A stretch of DNA of 45,713 nucleotides. It comes from a virus. The stretch is from IMG/VR virus record IMGVR_UViG_3300006917_000045, positions 1 to 45,713 of that record; one strand, written 5' to 3'. A model generated the notes under the pieces. The model was not told where the DNA came from. It ran no database searches and worked only from the letters and a program-made list of their open reading frames with translations. Position 1 is the first letter of the stretch, and the number at the start of each line of letters is the position of its first letter. Made by a program: the position numbers and the translations under genes. Below, piece by piece: positions 1-6,180 of the stretch.

Positions 1-171
1 GGCATGAGCGGGGAGCGGGAGGCGAAGCTGCTCGCCCGCGTGGAGGAGCTGACGGATGCGTTGATCGACGCCCGTCATAACGGTCTCATCTACTGGAACC
101 CAATGACAGCGCGCGGAGCCGTGGGGCGAGCGGCAATGATGGCTCGTATCGACAAAGTTCTGAACAAGTAG
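1..171 (+). CDS. C-terminal part of a split coiled-coil protein (continues from 45471)
   Basis: An open frame runs from base 1 to a TAG at 169-171. The first ATG is at base 4 (55 residues from there), but no ribosome-binding site fits before it. The frame is exactly in phase with the open frame leaving the right end of the window, so this is best read as the C-terminal 56 codons of a 137-residue protein. The segment is alpha-helical and charged (E/R/K/A-rich). No enzyme motif is seen and the function is unknown. Confidence 0.75.
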   Translation, partial: GMSGEREAKLLARVEELTDALIDARHNGLIYWNPMTARGAVGRAAMMARIDKVLNK

Positions 172-179
172 GCCAAGCC

Positions 180-371
180 ATGAAACTTGGGCAATTGCGA
201 TCCTTGATTACCTCCCTGATAAAGGATCACGGCGCCGACTCAACCGTCAGCGTGGTCTATCCGCACGGCAATCGCGCGAAGACCGGCCCCATCACCGGCT
301 ATGCGGTGCTAAATCGCGAGAAACGCCCGACGATCAAGCTGCTAGTGACCCGAGAGGAGGCCAAGCCATGA
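180..371 (+). CDS. Small hypothetical protein (63 aa)
   Basis: Unrecognised small protein of the early arm with mixed alpha/beta composition and no signal peptide or membrane segment. The first residues (MKLGQLRSLI) look helical. It starts 8 bases after the previous stop and overlaps the next gene by ATGA. The bases around its start (AGGCCAAGCCATGA) recur exactly at the next start, so the two genes share an initiation region. Confidence 0.7.
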   Translation: MKLGQLRSLITSLIKDHGADSTVSVVYPHGNRAKTGPITGYAVLNREKRPTIKLLVTREEAKP

Positions 372-556
372 GCGAACTTCACCGAGGGTCTCTCATGGCA
401 GAGAAGGCCGTAGAGCGTTTGTGCGACATGCTCAACGAGCGTGGCCGAGAGATCGCTCGCTACCGCGCCGGTCTCCAGCGCATTGTGGAGGGCGACGGCT
501 TCTGGGATGCGCCCTCCATCGCCCGTGACCTCTTGGAAGGAAAGGATGTGACATGA
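368..556 (+). CDS. Small hypothetical protein (62 aa)
   Basis: Helical, charged protein (MSELHRGSLMAEKAVERLCD at the start) with no recognised domain. The start overlaps the previous stop (ATGA), and a GAGGAGG purine run lies about 8 bases upstream. Its end overlaps the next start by ATGA, consistent with translational coupling through this early operon. Confidence 0.7.
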   Translation: MSELHRGSLMAEKAVERLCDMLNERGREIARYRAGLQRIVEGDGFWDAPSIARDLLEGKDVT

Positions 557-924
557 GCAAAATCAACAAGGACGAAGAAGCAGTTCGCATCGCCGGGGCG
601 CTTTGCGGATATATGCCTCCACCCGAAGATTTGGTGATGGCTGTGCGCCGTGGCCTTGGGAGCAAGCCAACTTCAGGGTTCAAGTACGCAGTAGAGGCTT
701 CCGAAGTCATAACCATCTTGCGCGCAAAGCATGCGAGGGATGAGAGAAGGAGGCTGGTGAGGGAGGTTGGCGAGAGGCTTTGCCGCGCCGGTGGATTCGC
801 GGCAATGCAGGATGTGGCGATGGAAATCCGGCGGCAGTTTCCTTCCGGTGAAGGAGGCGAGAATGGCTGGCACCCAGGAATCCTTGAGTGGGACTGGGAC
901 GGAATCTGCGAGTGGCGAGCATGA
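553..924 (+). CDS. Hypothetical protein (123 aa)
   Basis: No family recognised. The protein is basic and helical in the middle, with a Trp/Gly-rich acidic C-terminus (GWHPGILEWDWDGICEWRA). The start is coupled to the previous gene by ATGA. A second short frame with a strong ribosome-binding site begins inside its 3' end at 863. Confidence 0.7.
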   Translation: MSKINKDEEAVRIAGALCGYMPPPEDLVMAVRRGLGSKPTSGFKYAVEASEVITILRAKHARDERRRLVREVGERLCRAGGFAAMQDVAMEIRRQFPSGEGGENGWHPGILEWDWDGICEWRA

Positions 925-952
925 GCTGCTTCAAAGGAGGAAGGTGACATGA
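863..952 (+). CDS. Candidate nested micro-ORF (29 aa)
   Basis: A short frame inside the end of the preceding gene, in another phase. It has a good ribosome-binding site (AAGGAGGCGAG before ATG) and ends in an ATGA overlap with the next gene. It could be a coupling peptide for the 949 gene or simply chance. The product is Ser/Thr/Glu-rich and matches nothing I recognise. Confidence 0.25.
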   Translation: MAGTQESLSGTGTESASGEHELLQRRKVT

Positions 953-1596
953 AGGATCTCACCGGACAGACCGTCGAGCCTGACTTCGACGCCTTCTGGG
1001 CCGTCTACCCTGTTCGCAAGAGCAAGGAGAGCGCCAAGAAGGCATGGGCCAAGGCAGTCGAGAAGCTCAAGATGCGCCCCACCGACATCGTGGAGGGCGC
1101 GAGGCGCTACGCTGCGGCCAAGCGTGGCATGGACAAGCAATACATCGCCCACGCCTCGACATGGATCAACGCACAGCGGTGGCTGGACGACGACGAGACG
1201 AACGCACAATCGGAGGAGGTCCCGCACACGGTGGACTCCAAGGCTGTGCAGGATGTGGAGAACAACAAGGAGATCCAGATCGAGAAGCGGAGGCTTCTGG
1301 ACCGCACCCGAGAGTTCCACGCGGCGAGCTTGCAGGAAGCCGCGCGACGCCTGGGAGCGACAGAGCCAGAGCTATGGGACTGCATGCACTCTGGCCTTGA
1401 TGGCTTCGAGCGCAGGGCATGGCTGACGACGGCGAGGTGCATCGTGTTGCAGCTTCCGATCCCGGAGGCCCTTCCCATCGACCGAGAGCATTGGATCAGC
1501 GGCAAGGAACGCTACGAGACCCGCGCGAGGATGCTGGCGTCTCGCCCCTACCAACTCAGCGCCGAAACCATCGCGCGAATGCAGAAAGACGCTTGA
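949..1596 (+). CDS. Replisome-organizer-like protein (helicase-loader C-terminal type)
   Basis: The N-terminus (FDAFWAVYPVRKSKESAKKAW, abridged) followed by HASTWINAQRWLDDD matches the FxxFWxxYPxKxxKxxAxxxW...TWLNxxRW pattern. That pattern is found at the C-terminus of phage replication-initiation and primosome proteins (lambda O/DnaT-like organisers). Here it sits at the N-terminus of a 215-residue protein. The second half is helical with an LxxTARCIVLQLPIPE segment of unknown role. A strong site (AAAGGAGGAAGGTGAC) precedes the ATG. It lies directly before the recombination genes, so a role recruiting host replication proteins is inferred. No ATPase motif is present. Confidence 0.6.
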   Translation: MKDLTGQTVEPDFDAFWAVYPVRKSKESAKKAWAKAVEKLKMRPTDIVEGARRYAAAKRGMDKQYIAHASTWINAQRWLDDDETNAQSEEVPHTVDSKAVQDVENNKEIQIEKRRLLDRTREFHAASLQEAARRLGATEPELWDCMHSGLDGFERRAWLTTARCIVLQLPIPEALPIDREHWISGKERYETRARMLASRPYQLSAETIARMQKDA

Positions 1597-1621
1597 CTTC
1601 GCGCAAACGCACATACATTCT
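1593..1621 (+). promoter_or_regulatory. Possible sigma70-type promoter before the exonuclease gene
   Basis: TTGACT at 1593-1598 is followed 17 bases later by CATTCT, or 15 bases later by TACATT. It lies in the 50-base gap before the exonuclease start. The -35 is good and the -10 is weak, so this is only a candidate for separate expression of the recombination genes. Confidence 0.3.
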
Positions 1622-1646
1622 GCCAACGCAACAACAGGAGGGAACC

Positions 1647-2429
1647 ATGTTGCCAGCACCGAAGAGCAAGGAATGGGTGGACGCCCGCCGGTCAAGCATC
1701 GGCGGTTCGGATGCGAACATCATCATGTCCGGGGATCGCGAGAAGATCCTAGACCTGTGGAGGTTCAAGACCGGCGGCGAGCCAGAAGATCTCTCGGATG
1801 TCTTCGCGGTGCAACTCGGCACCGTCACCGAGGACTTCAACCTCTCATGGTTTGAGAAGAAGACAGGCATCACGCTTGAGCGTGGCGTGTCACGCGCCAA
1901 CAACGCTTACTCCGTGCCAATGACCGCAACGCTTGACGGCGAGGGCATCGGATGCATCGTGGAGGCGAAGCACGTTTCCCACCGCTTCGGCCTCGCTGCG
2001 ACGCTGGCAAAGTACCAGCCGCAGCTTCACCACAACATGATCTGCGCGCGCGTGACGAAGGCATACCTCTCGGTCATTAGCGGCAACGAGTACGACTACG
2101 TCGAGGTGGACTACGACCTGGAATACGCTGGCAAGCTCATTGAGGCAGAGCGCGAATTCTGGGAGTGCGTCACGCTCAAGATACCGCCCAGCGAGATCGC
2201 CATCGTTGCGCCGCCCGAGGCCACCCGCACGGTGGACATGACCGGCAATAACGAGTGGGCCTCGCTGGCTGGCGAGTGGATGGCGACGAAGAACTACTCC
2301 ACGCAGTTCGACAAGGCCGACAAGGCAATCAAGAAGCTGATCCCCGCCGATGTGCGCGCGGCGGCGGGACATGGCATCAAGGTCGTGCGCGACAAGCGGG
2401 GCTATCTCCGCATCTCTGAGGAGGGATGA
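1647..2429 (+). CDS. YqaJ-type (lambda-exonuclease-like) recombination exonuclease
   Basis: Predicted 5'-3' double-strand DNA exonuclease producing single-stranded tails for the ERF annealing protein encoded next. The N-terminus (WVDARRSSIGGSDANII) carries the RRxxIGGSDA signature of the YqaJ viral recombinase family. The PD-(D/E)XK core is visible as PMTATLDG (catalytic Asp in LDG) followed by CIVEAKH (E-x-K). The start at 1647 was chosen over the longer open frame because CAGGAGGGAACC precedes this ATG and the family begins here. At 260 residues it is a usual length. It is coupled to ERF by overlapping stop and start. Confidence 0.88.
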   Translation: MLPAPKSKEWVDARRSSIGGSDANIIMSGDREKILDLWRFKTGGEPEDLSDVFAVQLGTVTEDFNLSWFEKKTGITLERGVSRANNAYSVPMTATLDGEGIGCIVEAKHVSHRFGLAATLAKYQPQLHHNMICARVTKAYLSVISGNEYDYVEVDYDLEYAGKLIEAEREFWECVTLKIPPSEIAIVAPPEATRTVDMTGNNEWASLAGEWMATKNYSTQFDKADKAIKKLIPADVRAAAGHGIKVVRDKRGYLRISEEG

Positions 2430-2431
2430 AC

Positions 2432-3085
2432 ATGACGGACGAGAACATCGACAAGCAGGGCTTGCTCTACGCTGCGCTGGCAAAGGCCCAGGGTGGCATG
2501 GCGAACCCGGTGAAGAACCGCGAGGTTGCGGTCAAGAGCGACCGTGGCTCCTACAAGTTCGCCTACGCGACGCTGGACGCGATCCTCGACATCGTGCGCC
2601 CGGCCCTGTCGGCCAATGGGCTGGCCTTCACCCAGACGCTGGAGAAGCGCGAGGACGGCATGGTCATGTGCCTGCGCCTCTTCCACGGCGGGGGTGGGCT
2701 GGTCAGCACCTGCATGCCGTTGGATCAAAGCCGCATCGTCAAGATGCAGGAGATGGGGTCGCTGATGACCTTCGCCCGGCGCTACCAGATCGCGTCCTTC
2801 TTCGGCCTCGCTGCGGAAGAGGATGACGACGCGAACGGCGCTGACGGCAACACCGTCCAGAGCATGAAGGACCGCCCGCCCGCCAAGCCGGACGCGAGGT
2901 CGGAGTTCAAGCGTGTCCGCGACGCCATGAACGCTGCCAAGGACGCGACGGAACTGGCCGAGGTCATGCTCTCCAACAAGTGGCCCATCCTGGCCGTCAA
3001 GGAGGCCAGCGAGGCTGGCTACACCGAGTTGATGGCCGTGAAGGATCGGCTCATCGCCTCGTTCAACAGCAAGGAAGAGGAGTGA
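2432..3085 (+). CDS. erf: ERF-family single-strand annealing protein
   Basis: Single-strand DNA annealing protein that pairs with the upstream exonuclease as a two-component recombination system, probably for end repair or circularisation of phage DNA. Diagnostic ERF features are YKFAYATLDAILDIVRPAL near residue 40 and GSLMTFARRYQIASFFGLAA followed by EEDDD in the middle. The C-terminal third is variable and helical. The ATG at 2432 is preferred because GAGGAGGG lies 6 bases upstream. The ATG at 2426 would abut that site. Confidence 0.9.
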   Translation: MTDENIDKQGLLYAALAKAQGGMANPVKNREVAVKSDRGSYKFAYATLDAILDIVRPALSANGLAFTQTLEKREDGMVMCLRLFHGGGGLVSTCMPLDQSRIVKMQEMGSLMTFARRYQIASFFGLAAEEDDDANGADGNTVQSMKDRPPAKPDARSEFKRVRDAMNAAKDATELAEVMLSNKWPILAVKEASEAGYTELMAVKDRLIASFNSKEEE

Positions 3086-3092
3086 GGGAGCC

Positions 3093-3338
3093 ATGGCCCA
3101 ATGCCCGTTTGAACGCAACCCGTTTGACGACGATGGAATCGTCGTTCATGTCGTGATCGACGGAATTGGGTATGCCTGGGACGAGAGCGACAACGTCTAC
3201 AAGGAGGGGAAACCGGAAAGCGACTACGACGACGGATACAGAAAGATCGGAGTCCTCAAGTACGAGGACGAGGAACCACACGAACTTGAAGAGAAGCTCA
3301 CACGCTTCGTTCGTTCAACCCAAAGGAGTGACACATGA
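3093..3338 (+). CDS. Acidic hypothetical protein (81 aa)
   Basis: Strongly acidic small protein (FDDDGIVVHVVIDGIGYAWD; DYDDGYRKIG) of unknown function, probably one beta-rich domain. It lies between the ERF and SSB-like genes and overlaps the latter by ATGA, which suggests a role in the same DNA-transaction set. A DNA-mimic function is possible on charge alone but not shown. Confidence 0.7.
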   Translation: MAQCPFERNPFDDDGIVVHVVIDGIGYAWDESDNVYKEGKPESDYDDGYRKIGVLKYEDEEPHELEEKLTRFVRSTQRSDT

Positions 3339-3598
3339 GGCTCGACGCAATCGCCGGGGTGCCCGGCAAGGACAGGCAGAAGACCTACTGGACCAAGATC
3401 GGGAGCGCCTTCCCGTCCAAGTCCGGGAGCGGCTACACGCTGTTCCTCGACTACCTCCCGCTTCACCGCTCAGAGGATGGCAAGGTGGTGATCGTCCTCT
3501 CAGAGCCCAAGGAGCGGGATGCTAGCGGCGGCGGTCGTCCCCAACCCCAGCGCCAGCAGAGGGGAAGGAATGACATGGACGACGAGATGCCGTTCTGA
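3335..3598 (+). CDS. Small SSB-like protein with an acidic SSB-type tail
   Basis: This 87-residue protein has a beta-rich core (KTYWTKIGSAFPSKSGSGY, then LFLDYLPLH and KVVIVLSEPKE). A Gly/Gln/Arg-rich linker follows, and it ends in DMDDEMPF. The last residues match the DDxxPF tip that bacterial and phage single-strand-binding proteins use to dock partner proteins. The core is shorter than a normal OB-fold SSB. Position beside ERF and the exonuclease supports an ssDNA-binding role, which is inferred from tail and context. Confidence 0.55.
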   Translation: MRLDAIAGVPGKDRQKTYWTKIGSAFPSKSGSGYTLFLDYLPLHRSEDGKVVIVLSEPKERDASGGGRPQPQRQQRGRNDMDDEMPF

Positions 3599-3918
3599 TG
3601 TTCCGTGACGACCAGATCCAGGCCCACCTCGACAAGCTGGAGGACATCGGGGTGGCCTCTGCCGAGGCGAGGGCGGACTACGAGTTCCTGCAAGACATGG
3701 CGAAGACCGTCTATGCCGCAGAGTACCTCAAGTCCGAACTCCCTCGCGCGGCGGACAAGGAGGCGGAGGCGCTAGCCTCCGTTGCCTACCTTGAGATCCT
3801 GAAGAAGAAGCGAGATGCGTTCGTCCTGGCCGAGAAGCTCAGGCATGAGCGCGCATGGCGAGAGAGAGTGATAGATGTCTGGCAAACCCAAAGCGCGAAC
3901 AACCGTGGACGTATCTGA
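3598..3918 (+). CDS. Helical hypothetical protein (106 aa)
   Basis: Almost entirely helical and charged (EFLQDMAKTVYAAEYLKSEL; LEILKKKRDAFVLAEKLRHE). It is reminiscent of small proteins near ERF genes in other phages but has no named function. It starts inside the previous stop (TGATG) and its 3' end overlaps the next gene by 44 bases. Confidence 0.7.
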   Translation: MFRDDQIQAHLDKLEDIGVASAEARADYEFLQDMAKTVYAAEYLKSELPRAADKEAEALASVAYLEILKKKRDAFVLAEKLRHERAWRERVIDVWQTQSANNRGRI

Positions 3919-4147
3919 GATCGTCTTTGACGAGGTGCCCGTTCCCCCGCCGGATCGCGAGGGGCGGGCGGCGATCTATCCTTTCCACAGGATGGAGATC
4001 GGTCAGTCGTTCCTCGTCAAGACGACGGAACTGGCGCGGCAGCAGTCGGTCAGGAATGCGGCCTTCAACTACGCCAAGAGGCACCGGAAGAGGTTTGTTG
4101 CCTCCAAGGTCAATGGGCTTGGGATCAGGGTGTGGAGGGTTCAATGA
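3875..4147 (+). CDS. Basic hypothetical protein (90 aa)
   Basis: The C-terminal half (SVRNAAFNYAKRHRKRF...GLGIRVWRVQ) follows a pattern seen in many small phage proteins of unknown function: a basic helix and a closing beta strand. It could bind nucleic acid. The initiation site is weak (GAGAGAG) and embedded in the previous gene. Confidence 0.7.
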   Translation: MSGKPKARTTVDVSEIVFDEVPVPPPDREGRAAIYPFHRMEIGQSFLVKTTELARQQSVRNAAFNYAKRHRKRFVASKVNGLGIRVWRVQ

Positions 4148-4437
4148 CGAAGAAGTCAGAAATCGAAAACCTGTGGGCGCAGATCGTTAGGCTGGAGGAG
4201 GCAAAGCGTCACATTGAACTCCAGTTGGAGAACGAGAGGGAACGCACCCAGGCCCTCGCCCACCTCCTATCCACCTTGATGCCCAAGGTGCAGGCGGCCC
4301 TAGGGCGATCTCGCCTCCTAGATTGCGTCAAGGAACTTCCCGAAATCCAGAAGGAACTCTCCCAAATCTTGGGAATGTTCCCAACCATAAGGAGCCATAA
4401 GTATGTCAAAAGTGGAACTTCGGCTAATCCTCAGTAG
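4144..4437 (+). CDS. Coiled-coil hypothetical protein (97 aa)
   Basis: Residues about 5-40 form a heptad-like coiled coil (ENLWAQIVRLEEAKRHIELQ). The rest is helical with no recognised motif. The ATG at 4144 is chosen because GGAGGG lies 4 bases upstream and it overlaps the preceding stop (ATGA). An upstream GTG at 4132 is possible. It is the last gene of the rightward arm, and its stop overlaps the stop of the convergent endolysin gene. Confidence 0.7.
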   Translation: MTKKSEIENLWAQIVRLEEAKRHIELQLENERERTQALAHLLSTLMPKVQAALGRSRLLDCVKELPEIQKELSQILGMFPTIRSHKYVKSGTSANPQ

Positions 4438-4942
4438 CCATCTTGGTGGCGACTGAGCGCAAATCCTCCACCCTCGCCTTCCAGCCCCTGCCAAAAATCG
4501 CCCAACCGTCCAGCGACCGCAGGAACGCCAGACGAGAGTCGCAGTAGTCCGAGATCAAGCCGCTGGGGTGAACAACCTTGGCGGCTTGAATCGTCTGGGG
4601 GCCGATCTTCCCGTCCACCTGTACCCCCAGCGCAGCCTGTAGAGTCCTCGCGGCACGGGAGAGGCCAGAGTTCACGGCCATGTCAAACACCGCAAGATCC
4701 ACCCCCTTGGGTAGCTCGTCCCCCCGCACCTTGTCCCAGTACTCCTCGCGGTAAATCGCATCGCGGTGCGCCGAGGGCATGTTGAAAAGCTCTTCCTTGG
4801 TGACCAGGCGGCCAATCCACTTGGAGTAGGTGCGGAGCGTGATGCCCTGCATGGTGGCACCCCCGGGGTCGCGGGGATGGTCGGCCCACTTGCCTTCGTG
4901 GCGCAGCACCTCAGCGAGGCACCTATCGAAGGTGTCCTTCAC
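4424..4942 (-). CDS. GH108 endolysin (N-acetylmuramidase) with peptidoglycan-binding domain
   Basis: Cell-wall hydrolase for lysis. The N-terminus has the GH108 signature: catalytic Glu16 in RHEGKWADHPRDPGGAT, then GITLRTY, YREEYWDKVRGDELPKGVD and AVFDMAVNSG. The C-terminal part (LQAALGVQVDGKIGPQTIQA) is the family's peptidoglycan-binding domain. At 172 residues it is a normal length. There is no signal peptide or membrane anchor, so it should depend on the holin encoded just upstream. The start is GTG, overlapping the holin stop (GTGA) with GGAAGGG upstream. It is the last gene of the late arm. Confidence 0.92.
   Translation of the reverse strand: MKDTFDRCLAEVLRHEGKWADHPRDPGGATMQGITLRTYSKWIGRLVTKEELFNMPSAHRDAIYREEYWDKVRGDELPKGVDLAVFDMAVNSGLSRAARTLQAALGVQVDGKIGPQTIQAAKVVHPSGLISDYCDSRLAFLRSLDGWAIFGRGWKARVEDLRSVATKMATED
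4430..4457. terminator. Symmetric hairpin at the convergence of the two arms
   Basis: CTCAGT-a-GCC pairs with GGC-g-ACTGAG around an 8-base loop: 9 pairs with one mismatch. It lies within the convergent gene ends and would form in either transcript. No U-run follows on either strand, so it is a candidate bidirectional stop or RNA-end barrier, not a classical intrinsic terminator. Confidence 0.4.
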
Positions 4943-5352
4943 TTGCTACCCTTCCACTTGTCGAAGCTACGGGTCGCCGTGTAGCCCAGGAAGCCCGCAC
5001 CGAACAACCACCAAAGGGATTCGGGGATGGCGTTGAGGAGCTTGCCCAGATTCGTGGCAGCCGTATCCACCTGGGCGGGGTACCAGATGCCGATGATGGC
5101 CCCCACGAAGCAGAGGATGATAGCCGCGTACATCACGTAGAGGAAAGTGGGGCGCGCCCTACTCGTGTAGGGATCGGCGGACTGCGCCTCCGCGAGGATC
5201 GCGGACATGGAGATCTTGAGTTCCTCAAGGGCCCCCGTCTTCTCCAGCGCAAGGAGTTTCAGCTTGGCCTCGTCCCTCTCCTTGTCGGAAGTGAAGAGGT
5301 TATCGATGAGGCTGAAGAGGGCGGGGGCCATTGCCGCAACGGCAGGGAGCAT
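4939..5352 (-). CDS. Holin, 3TM gene-transfer-agent/phage family
   Basis: Inner-membrane pore former that releases the endolysin. It has an N-terminal hydrophobic/amphipathic segment, a charged helix (DKERDEAKLKLLALEKTGAL), then the family's SRARPTFLYVMYA entry into a membrane helix (about residues 68-91). A second hydrophobic hairpin (IPESLWWLFGAGFLGY) and a basic tail follow. At 137 residues it is full length for the 3TM holin family. Immediately upstream of the endolysin with overlapping codons. Confidence 0.82.
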   Translation of the reverse strand: MLPAVAAMAPALFSLIDNLFTSDKERDEAKLKLLALEKTGALEELKISMSAILAEAQSADPYTSRARPTFLYVMYAAIILCFVGAIIGIWYPAQVDTAATNLGKLLNAIPESLWWLFGAGFLGYTATRSFDKWKGSK

Positions 5353-5353
5353 C

Positions 5354-5446
5354 TCACTTCTTCCTTCCAGAGGGACTCACCGGCCAACTCTTCCGCGCAG
5401 GCCCGGTCTTCTTGGCGGCCATCGTGGCCTTTTGGGCGGGGGTCAT
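5354..5446 (-). CDS. Basic micro-protein (30 aa), possible C-terminal remnant
   Basis: From an ATG overlapping the stop of the truncated holin (ATGA), this frame encodes MTPAQKATMAAKKTGPARKS and a basic end (SGRKK). Read further upstream (to an ATG at 5542) the same frame gives KGKRGYPACRPAAAAARMTP. That resembles the tails of Lys-rich small proteins in other phage late operons. It may therefore be the remains of a longer gene whose front was lost in the event that truncated the neighbouring holin. Confidence 0.45.
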   Translation of the reverse strand: MTPAQKATMAAKKTGPARKSWPVSPSGRKK

Positions 5447-5724
5447 GCGGGCGGCAGCAGCGGCGGGCCGGCAGGCAGGGTAGCCGCGCTTGCCCTTCTC
5501 GGCACCGCTGCGGCCAGCACCCACCCGATGGCAGGACGCCACCCGCCGATGAACAGGCTGCCGGTCTGCGCTTCCGCCTTGTTTACCTCCATCTGCGCCC
5601 TGTCGCTCGCGAGGAGATCAGCCCTGAGTTCCGCCTCTGCCTTGGCCTTGGCGGCGGGGTCGGGCACGAACTTGTCGATGACCTTCAGCCCGGCTGCGAT
5701 GGCGTCATCAATCCCGAATGCCAT
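5443..5724 (-). pseudogene. Truncated second holin-family gene (3TM type)
   Basis: Residues 1-74 follow the 3TM holin family closely: FVPDPAAKAKAEAELRADLL, then EVNKAEAQTGSLFIGGWRPA and IGWVLAAA. After the first membrane helix begins, the frame changes to a Pro/Ala/Arg-rich tail (AVPRRASAATLPAGPPLLPP) and stops, so the second and third membrane segments are missing. A full-length member of the same family lies just downstream. A deletion fusing this gene to the following basic ORF is the simplest explanation. A functional one-helix antiholin is an alternative. Confidence 0.6.
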
Positions 5725-5974
5725 TACGGTTCATCCTTTCGATCTCGGTTGCGACGAGGTGAGCGAGAGTTGCCGCCAGACCGGCTGCGTGTTGCAGGGT
5801 GATCTGCGCCACGACCAGCATCCCGTCGCGCTGTACGGCCACGGCAATGGGGGTCTTCGCGTTGTGGGACGGGTAGATCATCGCCAGCGTCGGCCCTCTG
5901 TACGAGCCTGCTATGGCGTCCGTGGTGTCGGTTGTCGGCGGCGAGATCGTGCCATCCATCAGGGGTTGGGTCAT
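5708..5974 (-). CDS. Hypothetical protein (88 aa)
   Basis: Soluble small protein of unknown function. It has a Thr/Asp-rich N-terminus, a beta-rich middle (TPIAVAVQRDGMLVVAQITL) and a C-terminal helix. It overlaps the truncated holin by 17 bases and the upstream gene by ATGA. Position suggests a lysis or tail accessory role, but nothing in the sequence shows it. Confidence 0.65.
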   Translation of the reverse strand: MTQPLMDGTISPPTTDTTDAIAGSYRGPTLAMIYPSHNAKTPIAVAVQRDGMLVVAQITLQHAAGLAATLAHLVATEIERMNRNGIRD

Positions 5975-6180
5975 CCTTTGGAATCCACCTTACGACGACG
6001 CTTCTTCCGATAGGCGGCGGGGTCCACGCAAAACCCGAGGGGGCCTCGCTGGGGTTCAAACGGCCTCCCCGGAGGGTCCGACGAGCGGAGTTCCGCGATG
6101 TTGCCCGCGAACGCTTCGCCAAGATGCGACCCTACCTCATGCCAGTCGGGGTCATCGTACTTTCCGCGACGCCTTGGCAT
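5971..6180 (-). CDS. Basic hypothetical protein (69 aa)
   Basis: The start at 6180 follows GGGAGGGCCA, a better initiation site than the longer frame to 6240. The product begins MPRRRGKYDDPDWHEVGSHL and ends in a strongly basic run (YRKKRRRKVDSKG). No family recognised. The 3' end of the metallophosphoesterase gene overlaps it by 29 bases. Confidence 0.65.
   Translation of the reverse strand: MPRRRGKYDDPDWHEVGSHLGEAFAGNIAELRSSDPPGRPFEPQRGPLGFCVDPAAYRKKRRRKVDSKG

Noticed and set aside
2350-2826. Plus-strand frame of 158 codons across the exonuclease/ERF junction
   Set aside because: Out of phase with two clearly recognised proteins and no family pattern.
5724-6122. Minus-strand frame of 132 codons overlapping two small genes
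   Set aside because: Other phases carry better starts and ATGA couplings. This frame is Arg/Pro-rich shadow.
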